Positions 52,092-64,000 of a stretch of 64,000 nt of DNA are shown here, in pieces; position 1 is the stretch's first letter; each line of letters starts with the position of its first letter. Under the pieces are notes generated by a model. It ran no database searches, had not been told where the DNA came from, and saw nothing but the letters and a program-made list of their open reading frames with translations. The DNA is from Stratiolaelaps scimitus (lineage: Eukaryota; Arthropoda; Arachnida; Mesostigmata; Laelapidae): assembly GCA_019614645.1 (NCBI GenBank), contig JABWDB010000034.1, positions 3,224,001 through 3,288,000 of the forward strand, given 5' to 3'. Both the position numbers and the translations under genes were made by a program.

Positions 52092-55000
52092 CGAACGCCA
52101 GTGGCAAATTTGAGAGGTGGCCAATTTCTAGCAAGCAACGAGTGGCATAAATACACTTTCAAATGGAAGGATCGCATGCTCTGGCCAAGCCAGCCGCCCG
52201 ACAGGGCCACATATTACACTGGTTTTTCTCGCTTGAATTTGGTCATATCATCTGATAGATAATGAGTCTCAGTATATATATAATCGGTCTCGGTATACCC
52301 GGCTACAACAGACGCATTCTATAGGATTTTGGAACACAGCTTGACCTGGTCATCCTCGATGCATATTTCATTAGTCTTGTGCTTAGAGGATTTATCGACA
52401 CTAACGAAACTGGAGTGTGTCACCCCCATATCACGACTAGGTAAATACTTTCCAGGTGAACCACTCTGCGCATTCTCGTTGTCGACATCACATACTCTCT
52501 TACGGGACAGCTGACGCTGCCGTTATCGCCGACAATAGGGTGGCCTTTTTAGAAAGTATGCTTACTTATCATTGTCAACGCCAGCTAGATGTATACACAT
52601 TTTCAAAAGGATTGAGTGACAACAGCAACATCAGAAAAAGGCGAGAATACTGTCCCTAGTTCCCTTCGGTTAACGGAGCCTGTTCTCGAACCTGTGATGA
52701 TTCCTCTGAATCTAGCCTATTGAGAGCCGACAGACACCAAAGTTCTTGTTGGGTCTATAATATTCTAACATAGTGATTCGGCCATCCTGCTATATTGACA
52801 TTTCCATACATATTTGTATCGTTTCAATATAACAAAATTCAATTGAAAGACTTCTCGATTTTCAGCCAACGGCGGCTAGATCTCGTAGTCTAGTCATTAT
52901 AAAATGTGAGCCCTTGATTGTCAACCATATTCCAAAAATCCCCTAATAAGTGGTGGAATTCTGAGCAGATCCGTTGAGATCATTTTCAAAGAAACTCAGC
53001 CGTACCCTCATCCATGCATATATAAACGTCGAAACGAAATAACGACCTAGTTAATCTGTGCCCGCAAACGAGAATACGAATGATGTCACGACCGCTCGGG
53101 TCTGAAGAACGACTTCAACATGGCTGAGGTGAGCGGGCAGAAATGCCCACTGTTCGGAACGTAGCAGGTCTTTACAAAATCGGCCAACTCTGAACGAGCC
53201 AGAGAATAGAGCTGGGTCGAGGCTGATGATGGCGGTGATGCTGATTGTAATGATATCTGAGCTAAGCACCCAACTGTCGTGTTGTACCATCCCGTTGAAA
53301 CGCTACACACTAATTGCACTAATTATACACTGTTGTTAATCTGCTCTTCGCGATTGCTTGCCTTCTTTATGTCTCACGCAATTCCTCGGCCTCGTCCCCC
53401 GCCCGATTCATCTCGCCTGTCTCCCGTGTCCTCCATCGGAGCTCGCAGCGAACCTTCCGCTGACTTGTCGTGTCACCTCGCCCAACTCAAGGTCGCTCAA
53501 TTAAGGCCGCTTAGGTCCTAAGATCAACAGGATAGAGATGCATGTGTTGTGCGTAATTACGCGGACGATGCGATGAGTTATCGACGTTGTTATCCAAGCC
53601 GTACGGACCCTGTATAGATATATATGCGCCGAACCTGAATGTCGTTGATGCTGCGCACAATAGGGAATAGGCGAAGGCGCCACAAAGTGTGACCAGTAGT
53701 ATGACCTCACGCATTGCAAATAGGTCTTCTATTCAAACGAAATCTTTGTTTTGGCCAAATGTTGGATCAGTTGTACGTAGTGTACGAGGAGAGAGAGAGA
53801 GAGAGAGCTTTTCCATGCATGATTCAGGAAACAAACAGGAAGATATTCGAATGTCACAAGTGACCGCGAGGAACCGCGAAATTATTGAATCGATTCAAAG
53901 ACAAAAATCCTATTCATTCATTTGATTTATCACAAGTGCTACTTTTGTCATTTCACACTCAGCGTGCATGTACAATAGCGACATGGCACACAGCTTGACC
54001 CGATTTTATCAATTGTGTTCCAACTCATCGGCCACAGGATATCGAGGACTTGACCAGAACGACACCAAACAAACATTGCGCGAGGCCACCGAATAGCCAT
54101 GGGCCAGCCATACGTGGCAACTGCTGAAGTCATGGGGACTGTTCGCTTTGAGTCCTCCTTTTGCGAGTTCGCCCTCGAAACGGAACGTCTCCCCCGAGTC
54201 TGTTTGCATGGCTGTCGGTGAGTGTGGATTTCGCCTGCTTTAGAAATTGACTAACGTGTCTGGTCAGCCGGAACCGGGCGATTCGATTGCTTTGATGGCC
54301 GCTGCGCCACACTCGATGCGTCGCCTCCTTTTTGCCAGAGGAAAGCGAACACACGCGCGCGCGGGGGCGGGCGGGCGCGCGCGCGCGCTAAAGAAGGAGA
54401 GAGAGATAGAAAGAGAGAGAGGAAAAGAAAGAGAAGATAAAGAGGCTGCAGAAGTCTCGCAGTGTCGGCCAATAGAAGCGGGATCGGAGGGGCGTACAGT
54501 TGGGATATCTGCATATGAATGCCTTGAGGTGAATGGCAGGTCGAATTGGAGGAATATAAAGGACGGGCCCAAGCAGGTCAGAGGAAGGCAGAAAAGGACG
54601 CGTCGCGAGTATAAAACTGCGGCCTGGCAAGCCGGCGAACGAAGAAACTGCTGGAAGGGAAGCAAGAAGAACCTGTAAGCCGTGGGGGGCGGCGGGGGTC
54701 GGGGGGTGCACAGGAGAGTGGGGTGCACAGCAAAGTCAACTAATAGCCGACTTTCGCATTTTTTTTGTTCTCAGCTTTGTGTACGACTTTAACGACCCTC
54801 CCTAAGAGGGAACATACTGCCAACAAAATGGTGGACGGCGTTCGACTGAGGAGAGACTGAGGATATAGAAGAAAATCTCGGGAAGATAAAAAGCGTCAAT
54901 TTGTCGTAAGATAATGGTATAGGTTCGTTTCAGAATATAGTTTCTGTATCGAGCGAAGCGGAAAGCACTAGTGAAGCAGTTCCGTAGTGATAACTCTAAT

Positions 55001-57621
55001 GAACAAGCAGCCCCCCCCACACGGTGGAGGGAATACCATAGGAGGGAAGGATTGGAAAGATATATCAGCATAAAGGTCTTTAATAAGTTGTAAATGCTTT
55101 CTCCATGGGTAATCTGCTTTAGCTTTAACAGCTGACAGCATCTCTTAATTTTCACTTGGTAAGATTTTGAACAAGACGCAAAAATACGCACACTATGCTA
55201 ATATGTATAATGAACCTACCCTCGGTTGATCGGACCATACCAATCTATCGAAGTTTTACCTCTCAAACTAGCAATCCTATGTCGAAATAGCATTACATTA
55301 ACAAAACTACGCTGCCTAGACATACATTTCTTGGAAAAATATATTTTCATAGACAGCTAGCAATCGTCTAGATAATGTAACAGGGTGCGGGCCACACCGC
55401 AGGCACTTGCTTATGCAGCTGTATAGAAGTTGCTGGAAGTTATCACTGTAAGTTGACACCGTCGTCCAAAATTTCGTTCACCTTGATCTTCCTTAATAGA
55501 ATCCGTCTGAGAGATTTCTTTAGTGGCCAAGGGGGTGTTAGCGAGGCTTGCCCGACTCAAGTGCCGATCCTCCAATACATCCTCGCCCACGATAAAGAAT
55601 GCCTCTATCTATCTGCGTGCATTGTGGCTGCGTAATATTGCGTCTATGAAATAGTGTATCCGTTGTATCTCATCTAGTCGAGGGCTATCCGTCCATCTTT
55701 CGCTGAGACGACAGTGGCCAACCGAGGCTACAACGAGGAAGGGGGGCGGGGCCCGCTTGAGGGCACACTCATTCTCATACTGTCAAAAGGGCGCAGACAC
55801 GCAACTACAGCAGGCCATCCACGTCCTACGTCCCGGCGCTGCCGCCAAAATCAACACTACTACTTCCGTACTTTGCCACAGCGTACTGTCCTAGACGACC
55901 TCGTAGCTGTATACCGTACGTACCGCCATCGCCCGCATCGCTCCCTCGCGTGGTCCTGCTTGCTTTGCCGTGCCTGGCCTGCTTCGCCGGCGGCCTGATA
56001 ATTGATGAATCATAGACACCGAGATAAGGAGGCTTCGCGCACACAAAGGACCCCGCCGCTGCTGCCTGAGCCTCTGCTTGCGCAGGCCTCATGTCCCCCT
56101 GTTCGCGCTCGCGGCTCGGACCAGTTCAGGCCCTGCTTCGTCGTTCATACACGTGTCGTGGGACGGTAGTGTCGTGAAGTACGCCAGTCGTCCATGTTAA
56201 CGGAGCCCATAGTCCATGTTAGCCCCCACAGCAAACGTGTCGTACGTACCGGCGACGACGATGGACGGCCGGCTGGCCGGCCGGCCCACGACGTACATAT
56301 AACGGGTCTCCACCATTCTTGTCGTTGAACGGTTATGGATGCAAGGGAGAAAGAGAGAGAGAGCGAGAGCGACGTGTTACGGTGCGGACGGCGACTCTCA
56401 GATGTTGGGCCCCCGGGACAGCGTTAAGCAAGACTCCACAGGCGACGAAGCCCCTCGATGTGGACGGAGATGGCGGTGACCTGGCAGCGACCGGACCCCA
56501 GAGCTGGCACTGTAGCCGAGAATCGGAGGCGGGAGGTCGGCGATAGAACGGTGATTACGCGTCCGATATCGTCTCGGCTCCAGCATCGTTCAGCGAGTCC
56601 TTATCGATGGCGTCGCGCTCTCGACATTCTTGTCCACGACAACGATGTTGAACAAGGTGGAAGGAATAATTATGTGTACTCGTCACGTAGGCGCCATATT
56701 CGTCCTGCACCGTCTCAACACTCGTACAAGGCCGGTAGAAGGTTTTTGGCCCCTGAGCACCGTTCCTCCCGTCCCATAGGCCCCCTGCTATTGCGATAGC
56801 ATCTGGATAGTCCGCAGGGTCGCTAAAGAGAGGACACTCGAATAACACGGCCGTACAAGCGTTCGATAGGGCAACGATTTCAAAAGATCTCTTCATTTGC
56901 TGAGCTGAACTGGTTGACACAGACAGACGGACTGACCGACAGTTGAATTTCAAACAGGTGGGTCGCGTTCTTCGCTTGCGAAAATGTCATCTCTTATACC
57001 GTGCAGTGTCCGTGGGGCAAAATGGGTAGAAAAAAAACACACGCCATTAAGAACAATTGTGGCCACAGAAGAACCGAGAAAAAGAAGCAGAACTTTCCAC
57101 AGAATTTCGAAACAGAACGACTCGTGTGTATCTTGTCGAATAACAATGGCATTTAGTGATGTAGTCGTTTTGAACAAAGTGACAACTGAAGATTGAAACC
57201 ACATTGGTCTCTGTGCCCCAAGGCACAGTTCATATAGGGTGTAAATACATATCGGGGGAGGGGGATTGTACGATGAACCCGATTAAACAATAAATCTAGG
57301 GGAAAATGGCCGTTTTCCGAGAAGGACCCGTGTTCTTGACTGGCGTACATGACGTCAAATACGTACACGACGCCTCGTACACATCTGGTACCAAAAAAGA
57401 TTCTTCTGACGTATTCAGGATTATTTTTGCTTTGCCAGACAATGACAAACAGCGTACGTTCACATCCGGAGGCTGCAATTTGTTCGAGCAATGAGGGGGG
57501 CCGCACTGCAGTGTGAACACGGACATTCACCGATATAACACGCATTGGCTCAAAAATGTTAGCTGTTACAGAAAAACAAACCGGTCAATCGCACCTCCTG
57601 CCGCTTGTGTAGCGTCCAAAC

Positions 57622-57652
57622 TGATAATAATAATAATAATATTATTATTATA
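57622..57652. repeat. (AAT)n/(ATT)n palindromic microsatellite
   Basis: A run of ATA/AAT triplets switches to ATT/TAT triplets, so the tract is self-complementary. Confidence 0.85.
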
Positions 57653-58832
57653 ATATATACCCCATAAAACCTTATGCATTGACATTTCGTAAAAGTCCAA
57701 ATACACTTAATATAATACATATGTTTGTCTCAAAATATTGCCAAATGTTTAATCGTATTTAACTTGTTCTATATCGCCTCTGTTCTATCGAGCTTTATCG
57801 TTCCCCGCGATGTTCTTATGGCACGACCCTCCAATTCTTGTAGTATTAACTCTTCGTAGATTGGATCAGTTATTCTAAAGGCATGGATTTCCCACGACTC
57901 GTTCCTTACGACGACAAGCCGATTCAACACCGTTACGCTATTACACGTATAAATATTGTGCCTATATTTAATGGACTTCGCGCTTTCAAAAAAAAAAAAA
58001 GGCGCGACTCGGCTTGAAGCATTTTTCGCCATTTTGCGGCCTTTTATGGCGGAACTTCTCGAACAATTCGACAGTGTACTAACAATATCACATTAACGGA
58101 AATGCGGAAATCCCCTAAATTCATTAAGTGTCCCGTTAGAGTCCCATCGCCCTCGAAGCGATCTTATCTGGGCGATGCGTCAAGGTCCTCCTGTTCCATT
58201 GTGTTCCGGCCACTTCATTGCGCTCATTCTATTCTTGAGAGTCTAACGAATGTCGCTCCGCTCTTGTCTTTTGAGTTCTCGCACGGGAGTCTCTCGCGGC
58301 CTGATCAAGATAAGGATAACACATGCCGATATCCAAATTGATCGTCCCCCGCTAGATTCTCAAGCAGCTTTCTCAATACGCTCGCTATCGCTTTCGGTCG
58401 CGACGGCCGACGAGATGGAATACCCCACTAAGATGTTCATAGTTCGAGAATGCTTCAACATAGTAACCACAGGGCTTCACTATAAGAGCTTCACCAAGAC
58501 AACAGTAGTCAATATCACAGAACGCCAAGAGTTATATCCCCGAGCAGAGATAGTTGTTTCCAGCTTGTCCCGACACGTTATGTTCACACTGTCGAAAGCG
58601 TGTAGCACGCGAATTTATTGATACGCACATAGCGCATGTTTGTGAATGAAGATCATTCATCTCGTTGTCAAACACCACCAAAGCATTTCTAAAAGTATTC
58701 ATTGATACGAAGACGATTTATACAATAATCGGAACTCATAAAGAGCAGCTGAGTAAGGGTGTTCTGTGTACACAGCGTGAGCATTTAGAACGACTACAAG
58801 CATTTCGAAAGCATTGCGATAGCCCAGCAGTG

Positions 58833-59043
58833 TAGTACCATGTAAACAGTCGAGCCCGGTAGCGTGGTGCACACGTGTGCGCCTCGCAATCGGAGGAGAC
58901 ATGTAGGTGCACGGGTTCGATCCCCACCGTTGCACATTTGCATTTAGGGGTCCGTCTAACGAAGCAATGCTAAAAGCAGTTGTACCGTGGACGTTAATAT
59001 GTTGGCTGAGAGTCAGCCTGAAAACCTTTATAGTACCATGTAA
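58833..59043 (+). mobile_element. SINE family A, full-length copy with 13-bp duplication
   Basis: The 185-bp body (58,846-59,030) has a tRNA-like head: A-box-like TAGCGTGGTGC at 58,860-58,870 and B box GGTTCGATCCC at 58,914-58,924. A unique linker and a 3' block (CGTGGACGTTAA, GTTGGCTGAGAGTCAGCCTG) follow. It is flanked by a perfect 13-bp direct repeat, TAGTACCATGTAA, at 58,833-58,845 and 59,031-59,043. Copies at 22.6 kb (minus) and 47.9 kb (plus) share the 3' block. The A-to-B spacing and the absence of a closing acceptor stem indicate a SINE, not a tRNA gene. Confidence 0.9.
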
Positions 59044-62000
59044 GCAAGCTAGTTGAATTCAGCTGGCGTCATCGGCCCCCTATATAGGTCCTATATTTCA
59101 AAGAGGTAGCGTTACTTAACGATAGAACACGATTTATTCAAACATACAGTAGGGCGGGATTTCTAGGGATTATGGGGGGGGGGGGGGTGAGGACGACAAT
59201 GTCCCGAGGAAGGCGATGGCATGGTAGGCATGGAAGGCGATGGTAGCGTTACTTGTATCTTTTTAGTTCATTTTCTCGCCCTTATACAACTTGCTGTGTG
59301 GGAGTACAATATCGTGTTCTAGGGCGAGTATTGATTATAATCGTAGTTCATGCTTGAGCGATTTTTTTACCTTTAGTCTTTGTGCCAAATCACTGCAGAA
59401 CATTTGATTTCTCGTAATTCTTACGCGTATCTGAGATCGAAGCTTGCGTAGTCTGTGCTTTCCCTTATCACGATAATTGTCATGAGCGGTTTCGTTTGGT
59501 GTTTTCGAAAAGGATGCTGTTCGGCCCGCTAGCAAACTCCATACTCGAGTAGAAAAAAAACCCCGTTCTAATTAACGATAGGGCCTGCGAACGGCGTTCG
59601 GTGGTGAAAAAAGCCGCGGTAAACAAGTCAATTAGTGTGGCCTGAAGGTGGCCGGACACAGACGGCAGGCCTTTGTCTAAGCAACAAAAGCTAATTATTT
59701 TGTGCCGAATCTGTATTGACACGCGGCGACGCCCAATTACAGATAAATGCAGTAATACAACAAGCAGCCGCGGTGCTGGTCTAATTAGTTAGAGCTGTGC
59801 AGAATCTGGGGCAGACTTACCCACCAATGGACGGTGTTCCTGTCAGCAATGTACACGGGTGAGCGGCAGCGTCAGCATTTTCCGCATAAAGATACTAAAA
59901 ATGTGTGTGTAATTTTAATTAATAATAAATACGAGTATCACCATACACTTATATATATTAATTAATTAATTAAAAACAATCCGCTATTTCATAGCAAATC
60001 TCGAGTAGCTGAGTTTACTGCACTAGTCTATCTCTTTCATAGCGCTTATCAGGCTTAATCAAGAGTAGGCTGAAAATAATGGCAGCTATTTCCAGTTGGG
60101 TTTTGCAATTACGTCCACTAGGACGCAAATCGTCGTAATCTCCATATCGTCATAATGTCTTCTGTGCAACCTTTCTTAGCAGAGACCCATCTCTTTATAG
60201 ACAGATTCGGATGGGTCTACCCTGTATATTCCGCAAGCAACATTCATATAATAGCTTCGTGTGCCATTTTTTTTTCGACATCCGAACTAATTAGCCGCCT
60301 CAACTTAGCGTTGGCTTACGAGCGCGACGCCCTTCTAACCTCGACGAGACATTGCAGGTCTGGCGCACCGTGACAGGTCTTGCAGCAGCGGTCAGCGGTT
60401 ACAGAGTGTATAGAAGCGGTTGCCTGCAAACCGAGCTCCAATTAGGTCGGATGGAAGGCCGTCCTATCTAGCGATTCTGGCAATGTCGAGCACAATAGGC
60501 GCGTGTGGGTTGAGACCCGTTGCCCCGTTCCACATTCACGGACACCAACACCCGATTTACGGGTTGACAAAAGCGTCGAGCAGGAGGTAGGGGCGACGTC
60601 CTTGGGGATAACTTTATTCCAACCAAAACCCCCTGACGCTTTTGTGCGTCTCGCGGCCCAGTCGTTCGACACGGCATCCCTCGCCCCCGAATGACCGATA
60701 TTCCGACCGGAGGTAAGCTGCATAGCCGAATTGCTATTTGGCTACATGAGTGACAGATGACCGTTGCAGATACTGGTGTGGCTGTATTGAGAATGAGACA
60801 ACCGTTTAGAGACTGCTAAATGTTACGTACAGGTTATTGCTGAGTGTGTACCGATAGTGTACCGACACCGTGTTAAATCCTTATTTCCATGCGAATGATA
60901 TGTCAATGCCCCCTTCTAGCTTATGGGTGTCGGATAAACAGTCGAGCTGAGCCCGTCAATAAAATGACTACAACTGTCCACGACTCTACCGAGTAGGGCG
61001 AGCTGATTCACCGAGAGAAAAACTGATTTCACACTTGATCGCAGACACCGAAACAATCCCATGTAAGATAGGAACATGATGGAAGTCCTGAAGAAAAAGG
61101 GCTCTATTTAACGACCGATTGTCGTACATTGTAACTACCCTTTAAATTTAACTTAGATTAGTTCCAACCTGACTCTACGTAGTCTTCCTCTACAACAACG
61201 ACAACTCAGATTTACACAGATTTTCTTGGACTCTGCCCGAAATCTTTACTTACGGCTGGCTAGTCACTGATTCCATGGTGTATAGCCTATCTATTCCTCC
61301 ATTGGCCTGCTCTGCGCTGGTTGTCTTGTACTTCTATAGCTAGATATTTCTGCTCACTAAGGTCCCCTTGCCTTAGGTGGCCGTAGCACCTCCGTCAGTA
61401 GTGGCGCTTGCCTTTGCTGAGCACAAACTACATCGTCCATCATCGTTCCCCGGCGAGGCCCCCATTATATCACTGAAAATCGTATCGCCCTGTCTTACAC
61501 TGGCGGAGACATTGAGTGGGCGGCGGTGGCTGCGTCGCCACAGCGTTGCAAGGCCCAACGGGTGATACGGCTCGAACGGGCGGACGGTCCTTCAGGCCAC
61601 AACGATGGCCAGACGATGTCCAATTACTAGGTCAACGGCGACCCGCCCAGCCGAGTTCCTAGGCTCGTCGAGGCTTCTAAAAGGTCGTTGAGTGACCAAC
61701 GTCACCCCCTGGCCGATGTTGAGGGGGTAGCAGGATAGCAGCAGCGGCACCATAACACAGGAACGGCATACTCGTTTCATCCTCACGCCGGGAAGACGCT
61801 AGACGAGGAGGGGGGTTCCCGGGGGCAAACAGGCAGTGTGGGGGCGGACAAGGAGAGATCGCGCGGGATAGGTGAAAATTAATCAAAGGGCTGATCGGTC
61901 TTTGTTGGTTGGGAAGTCGAGGGGGTGGCCTTCTATCGGGTCTTCGCTGTCGTCCTCATTGATCACCGGCACGCTGAGGCTCACGCTGATTAAATGGAGC

Positions 62001-62466
62001 GGATGGCCAGGGGGCAAAGCTCCGGACTGCGCAGCCATTGACGTAGTATAGCGAGCGAGCGTATAGTATCTATGTAGATGCGCGGAGACACCCTTTCACC
62101 GACGAGGAACAACTACTCCGGGAAACAGCAACGGATCGTGGGTCCGTTTTTTCGGTGACCCAAGCGTAAAATCGTGCTTTTCTCAACTGTCTGTGTATCC
62201 TTGAATTTCGTCTTGCATTTTCCTGTTGTAACCGAAGACAAGTTAATGAGTTGTTGCTCTGTCATTTGCAGCGTCCATGACGACTATATATCCGATTTCA
62301 ACTGAGATGAAAGGTCTCTGCGCTCATTTGAGCCGCAGCTCCTAACTGGGTATAGCGTAGTCGAGCGCGTCGCGGGATCGAGCAAGGGCAGCCTTTAAGC
62401 CAAGGAAACTATCGACTTACTATCTAACAATAGATTGAGTGGATCCCATAAGCTGTGTAAGGGTGA
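59044..62466. other. unrecognised stretch
   Basis: Fourteen consecutive G occur at 59,174-59,187. Frames of 60-93 codons are unrecognised. A possible minus-strand exon at 59,821-59,894 is discussed under rejected items. (TTAA)n lies near 59,958-59,972. Confidence 0.4.
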
Positions 62467-62528
62467 AGGTAAGGCTTTACTGATTTATTTAAGGAACTGC
62501 GTACAATGCTCAAGTTCTCTTATATTCA
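62467..62528 (-). mobile_element. SINE family C copy 3, 3' part, minus strand
   Basis: Reverse complement reads ATATAAGAGAACTTGAGCAT, then GCAGTTCCTTAAATAAATC, matching the tail of the copies at 10.4 and 10.8 kb. Only the tail is clear, so it is 5'-truncated. Confidence 0.6.
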
Positions 62529-62614
62529 AGTGTAAGTGAATAAGTTACGAAGTTACGCTCGTTTGCCCTTCTCGAACACAGCCCATTGATTTTTTCTTGA
62601 GGATTTCTTTTCAG

Positions 62615-62698
62615 AATTGGATTCTACACTATTATGAGGGTGCCACAGACAGCGAGGAAGCCATTCAATGCATATTCCACCAAATAAAATCTCCAGAG
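62615..62698 (+). CDS. candidate internal exon, 84 bp, weakly MA3-like peptide
   Basis: The segment is preceded by a strong acceptor (TTTTTTCTTGAGGATTTCTTTTCAG shape, AG at 62,613-62,614) and followed by a consensus donor, GAG then GTAAGT, with GT at 62,699-62,700. Exactly 28 codons are open in one frame only. The other two frames have stops. The peptide contains WILHYYEG and SEEAIQCIFHQIKSPE. The pattern of an amphipathic helix, then D-x-x-EA-x-x-C-x..SP, recalls the first helices of MA3 domains in eIF4G and PDCD4. The resemblance is weak and rests on memory of the pattern. I see no neighbouring exon that continues such a domain within the window, although introns could be long. Confidence 0.4.
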
Positions 62699-64000
62699 GT
62701 AAGTATTCTAAACTTCACATACGTACTCGGTGACTGATGCGAGTGATGGTATAAGAAGAGTCAACTTCATTGTATGCTACTGTACGTTCTAGCTTCCATC
62801 CATTGTTTTCATTATTACCTGTCCCATCTGCCAGCTATTGACACTTTCTCCGCGTGTGTTTTGCTTTTCCGCGTTCGTTCTTCGCATTAGTTGCTCTCCT
62901 TATCGGGATCATCGTGCCGCCTGCCGAAGAACGAGATCGAAGCGCAGCGCACGATACTGGACCTGACTGGTCCTTCCAAAGAGCCGGCCGCATCTGCAAA
63001 GTAATCAAATTCTACTTAGTGTTGCGGGCTGACGCGTATGCTTCTCGGGGCGGTGGCGGGCGGCGAGGCGAGGCGACGACGTCCCAGCTATATAGGCTCG
63101 TTCGGTTGCTGCTGGTGCTGGTGGCGTTTGTGTCTGCTGGGCGCGGCCGCCGAACCTCAGGGAGACGCAGGGTCAAGCTGCTCATCCGATGGTGGCCTCG
63201 TGTCGCTCGCTAGTGGTTGCTTGCTTGTAGCCGGAATAACATGTCGTGCCTGATTCCGTATCTCTGGCGTATGGCGGTGTGGCAGCGTGGCAGCGTGGAT
63301 GTGTGTGGTGTCGAGATCATCACTTAGCCCGCGAGCCCAGTACCCCTCCCACCCATCCCTCGCTCATCATGAATCCATTAGTCTCAAAGGCCAATCACAC
63401 AGGCGCTGTACATCGCGCGGCTCGAGGCGGCGGCGGCGGCTTCTTCCTCTTGAACGAGTCGTATGACCTTGTCGCGTCAGAGACGCGCAATAAGGTGATA
63501 CACTCGATGTGCCTCGGCCCCCGCTGAGAGAGCGATGTTCGGTCGAGTGCGGGCCAAACAAGGACGGCGACGGCTACGATCTTTGCCAATGATCTATGGA
63601 TGACGCAATCGACTACGTCGCAAGTGTGCTATTATTATACGTCAAGAGGGTTACGAACCAAGAGAGAGAGAGAGAAATTGATAAAGAGGAAAAGGTGAAC
63701 AGTAGAAAGGATTGTTCACTTCCCGTGAATTTCTCAAAGCAAAAACAAATGTAGATTCACACAACTGTTGAAAGTTTGTGGATCCTTTTAGACGCAAGTT
63801 TTGATGAAAGGATCTTAAGAGATACTCAAGCGTCAAGAGCAGTCAGTAATTCTGCTGGCCAAATTCACTCGTCTTTGTTGGGCCGCGAAAACCTATCCCC
63901 GAAAAGGGGACAGTGGCCAAAGTTTGAGGCAGGAGGGACCTCCAGTCTAAGAGCAATTGGAGGTGACCGGAGTGACGATTCAGAGTGACAGGAGACAGTT
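62699..64000. other. unrecognised stretch, possibly intron or downstream exons
   Basis: A polypyrimidine-AG acceptor-like site lies near 62,834. A Leu-rich, signal-peptide-like frame runs from about 62,854, with a donor-like AAAGTAATC near 63,000, but no family is recognisable. (GGC)n is near 63,428 and (GA)n near 63,661-63,676. An open frame near the window end (63,776-63,988) is unrecognised. Confidence 0.35.

Larger units (their letters stand above)
50762..58832. other. unrecognised stretch with microsatellites
   Basis: AT repeat at 52,058-52,088, GA runs near 53,790-53,808 and 54,390-54,430, a GC/CG run near 54,357-54,388, and an (AAT)n/(ATT)n palindrome near 57,622-57,652. Frames up to 154 codons (54,264-54,728, minus) are unrecognised and partly low-complexity. 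The frame at 58,250-58,621 (123 codons) is also unrecognised. Confidence 0.4.

Noticed and set aside
59821..59894. Minus-strand 74-bp segment between an AG and a GTAAGT
   Set aside because: The length is not a multiple of three, the peptide is unrecognised, and an open frame this short is expected by chance about a third of the time.

Overview
This 64 kb window reads as eukaryotic, animal-type DNA with very low coding density. It has no operons, no bacterial gene packing and no ribosome binding site pattern. It is rich in (AT)n and (CT)n/(GA)n microsatellites and carries relics of several transposon classes. The Tc1/mariner relic, several tRNA-derived SINE-like families and non-LTR retrotransposon fragments suggest a metazoan, most likely an arthropod. 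That placement is an inference; no conserved single-copy gene was recognised that would fix it.

Layout from left to right. A 5'-truncated SINE with a perfect 18-bp target duplication lies near 1.7 kb. A GC-rich block with an unusually long open frame lies at 8.8-9.7 kb. Two copies of a serine-tRNA-like SINE lie at 10.4-10.9 kb. A broken reverse transcriptase fragment, with YADN where YADD is expected, lies at 14.7-15.8 kb. A 73-bp near-perfect foldback is at 17.75 kb and a serine-tRNA-like relic at 18.1 kb. Twin GC-rich hairpins lie at 20.7 kb. The 3' end of a second LINE with a (TTGAA)n tail is at 21.6-22.0 kb, followed by a minus-strand SINE at 22.6 kb. A complete but dead Tc3-like element with about 190-bp inverted repeats occupies 23.93-25.53 kb. 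A 277-bp MITE-like element lies at 27.6 kb.

The second half is mostly unrecognised intergenic or intronic sequence. It contains long AT tracts, SINE copies at 34.4, 44.9, 47.9, 58.8 and 62.5 kb, and a perfect 18-bp hairpin at 50.7 kb. The most gene-like piece is an 84-bp open segment at 62,615-62,698 on the plus strand, bounded by a strong polypyrimidine-AG acceptor and a consensus GAG/gtaagt donor. Its peptide faintly resembles the start of an MA3 domain (eIF4G/PDCD4 group).

The recognisable elements form a mobilisation picture rather than a pathway. Three SINE-like families share tRNA-type heads or short tails, and four insertions carry clean 11-18 bp duplications, which is what LINE-driven target-primed insertion leaves. 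One SINE tail resembles the 3' end of the LINE in this same window, so that LINE family is a candidate driver. I found no intact protein-coding gene, no CRISPR array and no clearly novel multi-gene system. The observations most worth checking are the hairpins, the SINE/LINE tail match, the catalytic-residue loss in the transposase and the candidate exon.
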